From Streptomyces sp. NBC_01317 (GTDB lineage Bacteria > Actinomycetota > Actinomycetes > Streptomycetales > Streptomycetaceae): a stretch of 64,000 nucleotides of DNA. The notes under the pieces were generated by a model that was not told the DNA's origin, did not search any database, and saw only the letters and a program-made list of their open reading frames with translations. The stretch covers positions 2,835,501-2,899,500 of the forward strand of contig NZ_CP108393.1 of assembly GCF_035961655.1 (NCBI RefSeq). The letters are read 5' to 3'. Of this stretch, positions 42,826 through 50,255 are shown in pieces (position 1 is the first letter of the stretch; every line of letters begins with the position of its first letter). Both the position numbers and the translations under genes were made by a program.

Positions 42826-43911
42826 TCAGGTGTGGGCCGGGGCCCGGGTGAGTACGGGGGCGGCGTGGGCGGGCGGCCCCGGCGCGGCGCCGCCGCAGGC
42901 GAGGGCGGGCACGGCGCCCGGGCCCCACGCCTGGGCGAGATCGGCGACCGGTACGGCGAGCTGGTCGGCGCCGGGGAGGCGGCCCGCGAGCACGGACGCG
43001 CGGGCCAGGGCCTCGACGGCGCAGGCGGTGACCAGGCCGGTGGCGGCGGGGCCGGGGAAGCCGTGGACGGTGAGCAGCCGGGCGAGGAGCAGGAGCGTGC
43101 CGACGGCTACGGCGTGCGCGGGCGCGCCCCGGTCGCCGGGGGTGTCCTCGACCGCCGGACGGGCTTGATTTTCCCGCCCCCGCGCCCGCGACGGAGCGCG
43201 ATCAGCGCGGCCGGGACGAGCACCGTCAAGCGTGCCCGGCCGGGCACCATCAAGCCCGGCCAGGACCACGACGTACAGGCGGCCTACGCGCGTGAGCAGC
43301 AGGGGGCGTACGCGGGCGGTGAAGTCGGCGAGGCCCTGGCCGTGGTGGAGTCCGCGCAGCGCCCGTACGGAGAAGGGGTGGGCGCACCGGGCGGCGAGCG
43401 GGCCGAGGGGCGCGGGCCAGGGGACGGAGAGGCCTGCGCCGGGGAGGAGGACCAGGAGGGTCCAGCCGCCGCGTCCGGTGCGCCCCGCCCGCTCTGCGCG
43501 GGCGTCGGCGGTGCGCGCCGGGCGCGCGGTCCCGCGCGGGGCGCGGGCGTACAGCTCCTCGGCGAGCGAGAAAACGTCACGGTGCCGGAACCGCGCGGCG
43601 GGCTGCCGTACGGCCCTGCCGGTTCCGCCGGTGACGAGCGGCGTGAAGACGACGGCCGCGGGCCCGGCGGCCGGGGCGAGGGGGCCCGCCGTCATGGCGG
43701 GCGGGGCTATGCGCGCCTCGCCGGCCGGTACGGAGCCCGTCAGAGGGGCCGTCGACAGGGGAGCCGTCGGCCGGGGGCTCCGCGGGCTGGAGGCCGTCGC
43801 GCGGGAGGCCGTCGGCGGGGGCGTGTGGCGGTGCGCGGGCGGGGTCGCGTGGGCGGGGGTGAAGGGCGTGCGCGCCGGGGCGGAGGGCGTGCGGGGGGCG
43901 TGGTCAGACAT
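42826..43911 (-). CDS. Hypothetical membrane protein of the polysaccharide locus
   Basis: 361 residues from ATG 43911, a start that overlaps the stop of the truncated glycosyltransferase (ATGTCTGA). The first 85 residues are Pro/Ala/Thr-rich. Then HRDVFSLAEELYARAPRG and hydrophobic stretches (GWTLLVLLPGAGL, RPLLLTRVGRLYVVVLAGL, VAVGTLLLLARLL) suggest at least three membrane segments. Third codon positions are GC-rich, supporting the frame. No family is recognised. Codons about 249-255 encode ARPAVED, the product of an interspersed 21-bp repeat that also occurs in the ABC ATPase, so the coding sequence has been invaded. It may be an assembly or export component, but that is conjecture. Confidence 0.55.
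   Translation of the reverse strand: MSDHAPRTPSAPARTPFTPAHATPPAHRHTPPPTASRATASSPRSPRPTAPLSTAPLTGSVPAGEARIAPPAMTAGPLAPAAGPAAVVFTPLVTGGTGRAVRQPAARFRHRDVFSLAEELYARAPRGTARPARTADARAERAGRTGRGGWTLLVLLPGAGLSVPWPAPLGPLAARCAHPFSVRALRGLHHGQGLADFTARVRPLLLTRVGRLYVVVLAGLDGARPGTLDGARPGRADRAPSRARGRENQARPAVEDTPGDRGAPAHAVAVGTLLLLARLLTVHGFPGPAATGLVTACAVEALARASVLAGRLPGADQLAVPVADLAQAWGPGAVPALACGGAAPGPPAHAAPVLTRAPAHT
43145..43165 (-). repeat. 21-bp interspersed repeat inside a coding sequence
   Basis: One copy of the repeat whose consensus is TCCTCAATCGCCGGACGGGCT (here TCCTCGACCGCCGGACGGGCT on the plus strand). It is in frame within the membrane-protein gene and encodes ARPAVED. Confidence 0.85.
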
Positions 43912-44236
43912 GGCGGCCTCCGGCTCCCGCGCGGGCGCCGACCGGTTCGCAGGACGTGGCCCGGCGCCCGGGGACGAAGTGCGCGGCGAACCGGCGGCGG
44001 TCACGGTGTCCGTACGTACGGCCGTCGTCCGCCGGGCCCCAGAGCGGCGCGGTGCGCACGCGGCGGGCTTGGGGCGGCGGTGGGATCCAGTCGCTCGCCG
44101 CCTGCCGGGCGCCGCGGCTCAGCGCGTAGGGGTCGAACTCGTGCCGCGCGAGCCCGCGCACGAGCCGGTCGCACCACAGCCCGGACTCACCCGTCGCATA
44201 CGGACAGCCACCGTCCGTGAGCAGTCCGATCCGCAC
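43904..44236 (-). pseudogene. Truncated PelF/DUF3492-type glycosyltransferase
   Basis: 110 residues beginning MRIGLLTDGGCPYATGESGL, then LWCDRLVRGLARHEFDPYALSR, the N-terminus typical of group-4 glycosyltransferases with a DUF3492 domain (PelF-like), which are normally about 450-500 residues. After ...DRRRFAAHF the match ends and a stop follows within 25 codons, so the catalytic domain is missing. The stop still overlaps the ATG of the next gene (ATGTCTGA). This suggests an internal deletion that kept the operon junction. Whether the stub is expressed is unknown; it cannot be an active glycosyltransferase. Confidence 0.7.
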
Positions 44237-44401
44237 GAGGACACCCCCGATCTCCCTTGTGAGCGGCCGCCGTTGATCGGCGACTCGCAGCGGGACGACC
44301 GTAAGCGGACATGGCGGTGGCGCGACGGACGGTTGTCCGTCGCACCACCAGAAGGGGTGAATCCACGTAACTTTCCCGCACCGGTGGCGTTCCGTCGCGC
44401 T

Positions 44402-44426
44402 ACGGTGCGCTTACGTCACGCACCGT
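44402..44426. terminator. Inverted repeat at the ABC ATPase stop
   Basis: ACGGTGCG and CGCACCGT (8-bp arms, 9-base spacer) reach the last base of the ATPase stop codon. It probably ends the ABC operon; it could instead be an operator for the glycosyltransferase stub, which starts 166 bases away. The remaining 44237-44401 shows no gene. Confidence 0.5.
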
Positions 44427-46135
44427 CAGGCTGCGGCCACGTCCTTGCGGAGCCCGGTGCGGGCCGCCCTGCGCTCGGCGGCGACCGCGGGATCGAGCGC
44501 GGGTACGGCGGCGAGCAGTTGGCGGGTGTACGGGTCGGAAGGCGCCCCGTACACCTCGTCGACCGTGCCCTGTTCGACGATCCGGCCCGCCCGCATGACC
44601 GCGACCCGGTCGCTGACGTGCCGGACGACGGCGAGGTCGTGGGCGATGAAGACCAGCGCGAGGCCCAGCTCCCGCTGGAGTTCGGCGAGCAGGGCGGTGA
44701 CCTGGGCCTGGGTCGTCACGTCGAGCGCGGAGACGGGCTCGTCACAGACGATCAGCCGGGGTTCGGCGGCGAGGGCCCGGGCGATGCCGACGCGTTGGCG
44801 CTGACCGCCGCTGAACTCGTGCGGGTAGCGGTCGTACCGGTCGGGGTCGAGCCCGACGCGCTCCAGCAACTCCCGTACGCGCGCGACGGTCCGCGCCTGG
44901 TCGAGCACGCCGGCGGCCCGCAGCGGGTCGGCGACGGATTCGCCGATGGACCTGCGCGGATTGAGCGAGGAGACGGGGTCCTGGAAGACCATCTGGAGTT
45001 CGCGCCGGTAGGGGCGCAGCTCCTTCTCGGACAGGGTGCCGATGTCGGTGTCGCGGTAGCGGAGTTGTCCGGCAGTGGGGTCGAGGAGGCGGACGAGCAT
45101 GCGGCCCAGGGTGGTTTTGCCGCTGCCGCTCTCGCCTACGATGCCGAGGGTTTCGCCGGGGCGGACGGTGAGGCTGACGCCGTCCACGGCGGTGACGGTC
45201 GTGCGGCCGCGCTTGAACTCCCGGCGGAGGTCGACGGCCTCCAGGAGGACGGTGTCGCTGTCGTGCGCGGCCACGCGCTGGGCGGTTCCGTCCTCAATCG
45301 CCGGACGGGCTGGAATTGGCCCGGTGCGGGCTCTCGTCAGAGCTGAGTCCACCCTCGGGACCGCCGCCAGCAGCGCCCGCGTGTACGCCTCCCTCGGGGC
45401 GCCCAGGACCTCCGTCACCGTGCCTGTCTCGACCTGGCGGCCGTGGCGCATCACCAACACCTCGTCCACGCTCTCCGCCGCCACCCCCACGTCGTGCGTC
45501 ACCAGCAGCAGGCCCATGCCCGTCTCGCGGCGCAGGTCGTGCAGCAGGTCCAGGATCTGGGCCTGGACGGTGACGTCCAGGGCCGTTGTCGGCTCGTCCG
45601 CGATGAGGAGCCGGGGTTCGCACGCCAACGCCATCGCGATGAGCGCGCGTTGCCGCATCCCGCCGCTGAACTCGTGCGGCCGGGACCGGGACCGCCGTGC
45701 CGCGTCCGGGATGCCGACCCGGTCGAGCACCTCGACGGCCCGCGCCCGCGCCGCCTTGCGCGAGGCGTCCGTGTGCACGCGGTAGACCTCGGCGATCTGG
45801 TCGCCGACCGCGTAGTACGGGTCCAGGGACGACAGCGGGTCCTGGAAGACCATCGCCGCCACCGCCCCGCGCAGCGCCCGCAGTTCGCGGTCGGAGGCCG
45901 TGGTCACGTCCGTACCGTCGACCAGGACCGTGCCGCCGACCTCCGCGCCGGTCCCCCGGTGCAGGCCGAGCAGCGCGGCGGCCACGGTGCTCTTGCCGCT
46001 GCCGGACTCCCCGACCAGGCCGATCGCCCGGCCCGCGTCGAGCGAGAAGGACAAGCCGTCCACGGCCCGTACCGACTCCTCCCCCGTCGTGAAATCGACG
46101 GTGAGTCCTTGCACCACCACCAGTCGCTCGCTCAC
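44426..46135 (-). CDS. Double ABC transporter ATPase (OppD-OppF type fusion)
   Basis: 569 residues from GTG 46135, overlapping the permease stop by 4 bases. Two complete ATPase domains: Walker A GESGSGKST at 42-50 with signature FSGGMRQR near 156 and LLIADEPTTALD; and Walker A GESGSGKTT near 334-342 with signature FSGGQRQR and LIVCDEPVSALD. The C-terminal extension with QLLAAVPALDP is typical of oligopeptide/dipeptide importers. The linker (residues about 265-295) contains ARPAIED encoded by a 21-bp interspersed repeat. It energises uptake through the two permeases encoded upstream. Confidence 0.95.
   Translation of the reverse strand: MSERLVVVQGLTVDFTTGEESVRAVDGLSFSLDAGRAIGLVGESGSGKSTVAAALLGLHRGTGAEVGGTVLVDGTDVTTASDRELRALRGAVAAMVFQDPLSSLDPYYAVGDQIAEVYRVHTDASRKAARARAVEVLDRVGIPDAARRSRSRPHEFSGGMRQRALIAMALACEPRLLIADEPTTALDVTVQAQILDLLHDLRRETGMGLLLVTHDVGVAAESVDEVLVMRHGRQVETGTVTEVLGAPREAYTRALLAAVPRVDSALTRARTGPIPARPAIEDGTAQRVAAHDSDTVLLEAVDLRREFKRGRTTVTAVDGVSLTVRPGETLGIVGESGSGKTTLGRMLVRLLDPTAGQLRYRDTDIGTLSEKELRPYRRELQMVFQDPVSSLNPRRSIGESVADPLRAAGVLDQARTVARVRELLERVGLDPDRYDRYPHEFSGGQRQRVGIARALAAEPRLIVCDEPVSALDVTTQAQVTALLAELQRELGLALVFIAHDLAVVRHVSDRVAVMRAGRIVEQGTVDEVYGAPSDPYTRQLLAAVPALDPAVAAERRAARTGLRKDVAAA
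45291..45311 (-). repeat. 21-bp interspersed repeat inside the ABC ATPase gene
   Basis: Plus-strand TCCTCAATCGCCGGACGGGCT, an exact consensus copy, in frame in the inter-domain linker where it encodes ARPAIED. Confidence 0.9.
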
Positions 46136-47121
46136 TGGAGCACCACCCTCCGGTCGGCCACGGCGTACAGCAGATCGGCGAGCACGTTCGCCAGGACAAC
46201 GGCGGTCCCGATCACCAGGACCACCCCGACCACCACCGGCAGGTCGATCACCTTCACGGCGTCGATCAGCGTCTTGCCGATGCCGGGAATGCCGAAGAGC
46301 GATTCGGTGAGCACCGCGCCGCCGAGGACCGTACCGACATCGAGCGCGTTGAGCGCGATGACCGGCGGGACGGCGCCCCGCAGCGCGTGCTTCCCGACGA
46401 CCGCCCGCTCCCCCACGCCGTACGCGCGGAAGGTGCGGATGTGGTCCTCGGCGAGCGTCTCCAGAGTCGAACTGCGCGTCAGCCGCGCGTACTTGGCGCT
46501 CTCGAAGAGACCGAGGGTGAACCACGGCAGGAGCATGTTCCACGCCCACTGCTCGGGGTCCTCGGTGAGCGGCACGTACGACGGGAACGGCAGCCACTGG
46601 AGGTACGCGCAGACCACCATCAGGATCAGCAGCCCGAGGATGAAGACGGGGGTGCTGGTGCCCGCGAGGGTGAACAGGGTCAGGACCCGCTCGGTGACGC
46701 CCCCGCGCCGCAGCGCGGAGAGCAGCCCGGTGCCGACCCCGATGACCAGCCACACCACCATCGCGCCGAACGCGAGGGAGGCGGTCGCGGGGAGCCGCTG
46801 GACGATCAGCTGGGTGACCTGCTGGTCGGTCTGGTACGAGAAGCCGAGGCAGGGGGCGTCGCAGTGCAGCGTGGCCGTACCGGTCGAGTAGTCCCGGCCG
46901 GCGAAGACGCCCTGGATGAAGTGGGCGTACTGCAACCACACCGGGTCGGTCAGTTTGAGCTGTTCCCTGACCTGCGCGACCTGCTGCGGCGAGCAGCGCT
47001 CCCCGCAGGCGAGCCGGGCCGGGTCGCCCGGGGCCACGTAGAAGAGCGCGTAGATCACGACGGACAGGACGAGCAGGACGAGCAGCGCGCCGCCGAGCCG
47101 TTTGAGCAGGTAGCGCGTCAT
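46132..47121 (-). CDS. Peptide ABC transporter permease (DppB/OppB type)
   Basis: 329 residues from ATG 47121; the longer open frame upstream runs through another gene and is discarded. It has six hydrophobic segments, the first at about 9-29, the usual large loop after the first helix (here including a CGERC pair), and the permease coupling motif ESAKYARLTRSSTLETLAEDHIRTFRAYGV with the EAA-type Gly. Start and stop overlap both neighbours by 4 bases (ATGA and GTGA). It forms the channel with the next permease. Confidence 0.95.
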   Translation of the reverse strand: MTRYLLKRLGGALLVLLVLSVVIYALFYVAPGDPARLACGERCSPQQVAQVREQLKLTDPVWLQYAHFIQGVFAGRDYSTGTATLHCDAPCLGFSYQTDQQVTQLIVQRLPATASLAFGAMVVWLVIGVGTGLLSALRRGGVTERVLTLFTLAGTSTPVFILGLLILMVVCAYLQWLPFPSYVPLTEDPEQWAWNMLLPWFTLGLFESAKYARLTRSSTLETLAEDHIRTFRAYGVGERAVVGKHALRGAVPPVIALNALDVGTVLGGAVLTESLFGIPGIGKTLIDAVKVIDLPVVVGVVLVIGTAVVLANVLADLLYAVADRRVVLQ

Positions 47122-48140
47122 GAGGCCGTTCCCTCGGGCGTCTCGCGTGCGGTACGGGGGGTACGGGCCGCGCCCTTGCGCGAGCGGCCGATCCGCAGCC
47201 GGCTGGCCTCGCGCGGGTCGAGCGCGGTGCGGACCGCGTCGCCGAGCACGGTGAAGGCGAGGACGGTCACGAACAGCACCCCGGAGGGCAGCAGCACGTA
47301 CATGGGGTCGGCGCGGAACCACGTCTGCGCGCCCGACAGCATCTGTCCCCAGGACGGTGTCGGCGGTGTGACGCCGACACCGAGGAAGGACAGCGAGGCC
47401 TCGGTCACGATGTTCGAGGGCAGCAGGATCGACGCGTACGTGATGACGGGCGCGGCGAGCGACGGCAGCAGTTCGCGCCGGGCCACCCGCAGCTTGCCGG
47501 AGCCGCCGAGGCGGGCCGCGGCGACGAAGTCGAGTTCTTTGAGGCTGAGGGTCTGGGCCCGCACGATCCGCGACGTACCGCCCCAGTTGAGCAGGCCGAT
47601 GATCAGGATCAGCAGCAGCGAGCGGGGGAACTCGGAGGGGACCACGGCCGTCAGGGCGATGCCCATGACCAGGAACGGCAGCGCGACCATCACGTCGGTG
47701 ACGCGGCTGAGGAAGGTGTCGAGGAAGCGGTTGCCGAGGCCTGCCGCGAGGCCGACGGCCACCCCGATGGCGAGCTGGACCACGGTGGCGCCGAGGGCGA
47801 CGAGCAGGGAGACGCGGGCGCCGTACAGCATCCGTACGAACAGGTCGCGCCCGGTGCCGGGTTCGACACCGAGCCAGTGGTCGGCGCTCACCCCGCCGAA
47901 GGAGCCGGTCGGCACCCCGCCGCGCGCGGAGTCGATCAGGCTGTCGTGGTACGTGTTGGCGTCCTGGCCCTCCAGCGCGGCGAGCAGCGGCGCGGCGAGC
48001 GCCAGGACCACCAGCAGGACGAGGACGACGGCCGCGACGACCGCCGAGGGGCGGGAGCGCAGCCGTCGCCACACCTGGCGCCCGCCCGAGGCGGCGACGG
48101 GAGTCGCCGCCTCGGACGTCAGGAGATCAGCGGCAGTCAC
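47118..48140 (-). CDS. Peptide ABC transporter permease (DppC/OppC type)
   Basis: 340 residues from GTG 48140, overlapping the binding-protein stop (GTGA) and the next permease start. The N-terminal LRSRPSAVVAAVVLVLLVVLALAAPLLA is the first helix, followed by HWLGVEPGTGRDLFVRMLYGARVSL, the hallmark of DppC-type permeases. The EAA loop reads LKELDFVAAARLGGSGKLRVARRELLPSLAAP. Six helices are expected. The basic C-terminal tail is short. It pairs with the DppB-type partner. Confidence 0.95.
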   Translation of the reverse strand: MTAADLLTSEAATPVAASGGRQVWRRLRSRPSAVVAAVVLVLLVVLALAAPLLAALEGQDANTYHDSLIDSARGGVPTGSFGGVSADHWLGVEPGTGRDLFVRMLYGARVSLLVALGATVVQLAIGVAVGLAAGLGNRFLDTFLSRVTDVMVALPFLVMGIALTAVVPSEFPRSLLLILIIGLLNWGGTSRIVRAQTLSLKELDFVAAARLGGSGKLRVARRELLPSLAAPVITYASILLPSNIVTEASLSFLGVGVTPPTPSWGQMLSGAQTWFRADPMYVLLPSGVLFVTVLAFTVLGDAVRTALDPREASRLRIGRSRKGAARTPRTARETPEGTAS

Positions 48141-49870
48141 TTGACGGAGACCTGCGAGATGTCGAGGACACCGGTCCAGTCACTGATGACGACGTTCTTG
48201 ACGTCCTTGCCGACCAACCGCTTGTACACGGGGTGGAAGAGGGGGACGTCGAGCGCCTGCTCGCCGATCTTCTTGTCGAGGGCGCCCCAGCGCTTCGCGG
48301 CGGCGGCCGGGTCGGTCAGCTTGTTGATCTCGTCGATCTCCTTGTTGACCGCGGGGTCGTTCAGCTGCGCGTGGTTGAAGTTGCCCGCGCCGTCCTTGAC
48401 GATCTGGCGGCCGTCGAAGATCGGGGCGAGGAAGGGACCGCCGGACGGCCAGTCGGCTCCCCAGCGGGAGAGGAAGAAGCCGGGCTCCTTGGAGACGGTC
48501 TTGCGGGCCTCGCCGAAGGCATTGTTCTCCAGGCCTTCGAGCTTGACGGTGATGCCGGCCTTCTTGAGCGCCTCCTGGACGGCGGTGGCGACCTCGGGGC
48601 TCGTCTCGCGGTTCTGCTCGGTGGAGTGCGTGAGGGTGATGGTCAGCCCCTTCGGGTAACCGGCCTCCTTCAGCACCTCCTTGGCCTTGACCGGGTCACC
48701 GGTCTTCCCCGCCGGGAACGGGTCGTACGGCGTGTAGCCGAAGGCCGGCTGGTTGGGCAGGAAGGTCGTCGCGGGCTCGGCGAGCGCGGAGCCGCCTGCC
48801 GCGTTGACGACGCTGGTGCGGTTGATCGCGTACGAGATGGCCTGGCGCACCTTGGGGTTGTCGAACGGCTTCACCTTCGGGTTGAAGGCGAGGTAGTTGG
48901 TGTACCCGAAGTGACCGGTGCCGACACGCGAGGCGAGGTTCTTGTCGCTGCCGACCTGGGCCAGCTCGGCCGGTCCGAGGTTGGTGTCCGTGGTGATCGC
49001 GGCGGCGTCGGCGCCCGTGCTGGTGGACAGGCGCTGGTTGATGACGGCCGCGTCGAGGCCCGCCTTCACGTCGATCCTGTCCGGGTAGGCGTGCCGCTCG
49101 TCGTCGGTCGCCTCCGACCAGTTCGGGTTGCGCTCCAGGACGAGGTGCTCGCCGTCGCCCTCGTTCTTGACGACCTTGTACGGGCCGGAGGAGACGGGCT
49201 TCTCCTCGTACTTCGTCCCGGTGTCCTTGGCCTTCGGCACCGGCGCGAACTGCGTGGCGGTGGCGAGGAACGGGAAGTCGCCCTCGGGCTTGTCCAGCTT
49301 GAAGACGATGGTCTTCGCGTCGGGCGTCTCGATCGAGGCGAGGCCCTTCTTGTCCTTGTACGGGCCCTCGTACGTGGACCCGCCGATGAGCCAGTCGCGC
49401 AGGTACGGGGCGCCGCCGGACAGTTCGGCCGCGAAGGAGCGCTCGATGCCGTACTTGATGTCGGCGCTGGTGATCGGGGAGCCGTCCTCGAACTTCAGCC
49501 CGTCCTTGAGGGTGTACGTCCACTCGGTGGCGTCCGCGTTGGGCCGGCCGGTGTCGGTGGCGAGGTCGGGGACGACCTTGTTGCCCTCGGCGCCGTTCTC
49601 CCGGTTGCGGGTGGTGAGCGTACGGAAGACGAGCGAGGGGACGTTGCCGCCGCCGGACGTGTAGAGGCGCGCCGGGTCGAAGTCGGTCTGCGGCTCGTTG
49701 TTGAGCACCGAGAGCGTCCCGCCCTTCTGCGGCTTGCCGGAGGCCGAGGCCGCGCCGCCGTCGCCCTTGGCATCGTTGTCCTCGGGACCGCAGGCGGCGG
49801 CGCCCGCGGCCATGGCCAGGGTGACGGCTGCCACTGCCACGCGGCGGGAAATGACGGACGGTTGACGCAT
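48137..49870 (-). CDS. Peptide-type ABC transporter substrate-binding lipoprotein
   Basis: 577 residues from ATG 49870; an ATG nine codons upstream is out of line with the signal peptide. It has a lipoprotein signal with lipobox MAAGAAAC and mature Cys near residue 27. The SBP_bac_5 fold is shown by GGTLSVLNNEPQTDFDPARL, TPSP-like DGLKFEDGSPITSADIKYGIERSF, RQAISYAINRTSVVNAAGG and SRWGADWPSGGPFL. These bind di- or oligopeptides, glutathione or other ligands; which one cannot be read. It is the first gene of a four-gene operon with a 205-base leader behind a short Cys-containing leader ORF, so a sulfur-bearing substrate is a plausible guess. Confidence 0.93.
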   Translation of the reverse strand: MRQPSVISRRVAVAAVTLAMAAGAAACGPEDNDAKGDGGAASASGKPQKGGTLSVLNNEPQTDFDPARLYTSGGGNVPSLVFRTLTTRNRENGAEGNKVVPDLATDTGRPNADATEWTYTLKDGLKFEDGSPITSADIKYGIERSFAAELSGGAPYLRDWLIGGSTYEGPYKDKKGLASIETPDAKTIVFKLDKPEGDFPFLATATQFAPVPKAKDTGTKYEEKPVSSGPYKVVKNEGDGEHLVLERNPNWSEATDDERHAYPDRIDVKAGLDAAVINQRLSTSTGADAAAITTDTNLGPAELAQVGSDKNLASRVGTGHFGYTNYLAFNPKVKPFDNPKVRQAISYAINRTSVVNAAGGSALAEPATTFLPNQPAFGYTPYDPFPAGKTGDPVKAKEVLKEAGYPKGLTITLTHSTEQNRETSPEVATAVQEALKKAGITVKLEGLENNAFGEARKTVSKEPGFFLSRWGADWPSGGPFLAPIFDGRQIVKDGAGNFNHAQLNDPAVNKEIDEINKLTDPAAAAKRWGALDKKIGEQALDVPLFHPVYKRLVGKDVKNVVISDWTGVLDISQVSVK

Positions 49871-50075
49871 GGGAAGAAGCCTCTCGGTGTGCTGCACAGG
49901 CAGGGGGGTTGGGGTGGTGCCAGGAGATCGGACGGCGGGGATCGCCCTCCGGCCGGAGGCAGGCAGCAGTGACCGAGGTGGGGAGAGTGAACCGGCTGGC
50001 CGCGCCTGCGTACGGACGGAGTACGCCCAGTGCGGTGAACGACGGCGGGAAGGCCGGCGCGCGCGAGGGCAGGCG

Positions 50076-50174
50076 TCAGCGACAGAGAATGTCCGCCACG
50101 CACAGCGCGGTCACGCCGATGAGCGCGAGCTCAATGGCGGCATGACCAGAAGTGGCGGTGCGGCGGGGAGACAT
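50076..50174 (-). CDS. Leaderless 32-aa Cys-containing leader peptide
   Basis: ATG 50174, stop at 50076: MSPRRTATSGHAAIELALIG then VTALCVADILCR. It has no ribosome site, but the start coincides with the transcription start predicted from an excellent promoter (TTGACA, 18-base spacer, CATATT), so the mRNA would be leaderless. Two Cys codons lie near the end, one two codons before the stop. This resembles the short Cys-bearing leader peptides that precede sulfur-metabolism operons in actinobacteria. It lies 205 bases before the binding-protein gene on the same strand, with a CTCCGGCCGGAG palindrome at 49947-49958 between them. Confidence 0.6.
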   Translation of the reverse strand: MSPRRTATSGHAAIELALIGVTALCVADILCR

Positions 50175-50181
50175 GCCGAGA

Positions 50182-50211
50182 AATATGAACGACCCCGCGT
50201 CCGGATGTCAA
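50182..50211 (-). promoter_or_regulatory. Consensus housekeeping promoter of the leader peptide / ABC operon
   Basis: Minus strand -35 TTGACA (50206-50211), 18-base spacer, -10 CATATT (50182-50187), and 7 bases to the ATG. This is the best vegetative promoter seen in the window. Confidence 0.75.
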
Positions 50212-50218
50212 TGTGATT

Positions 50219-50234
50219 TGAGACGGCTGTCTCA
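50219..50234. promoter_or_regulatory. Candidate operator next to the -35 element
   Basis: TGAGAC-GGCT-GTCTCA, perfect 6-bp arms, 7 bases upstream of the -35 hexamer of the ABC operon promoter and just after the DUF3152 stop. The position suits an activator site. Confidence 0.5.
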
Positions 50235-50255
50235 CCCACTGATCTCGATGCCTGC

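Noticed and set aside
44187..44381. 64-codon minus frame upstream of the glycosyltransferase stub
   Set aside because: No ribosome site, no recognisable motif, and it covers the probable promoter.
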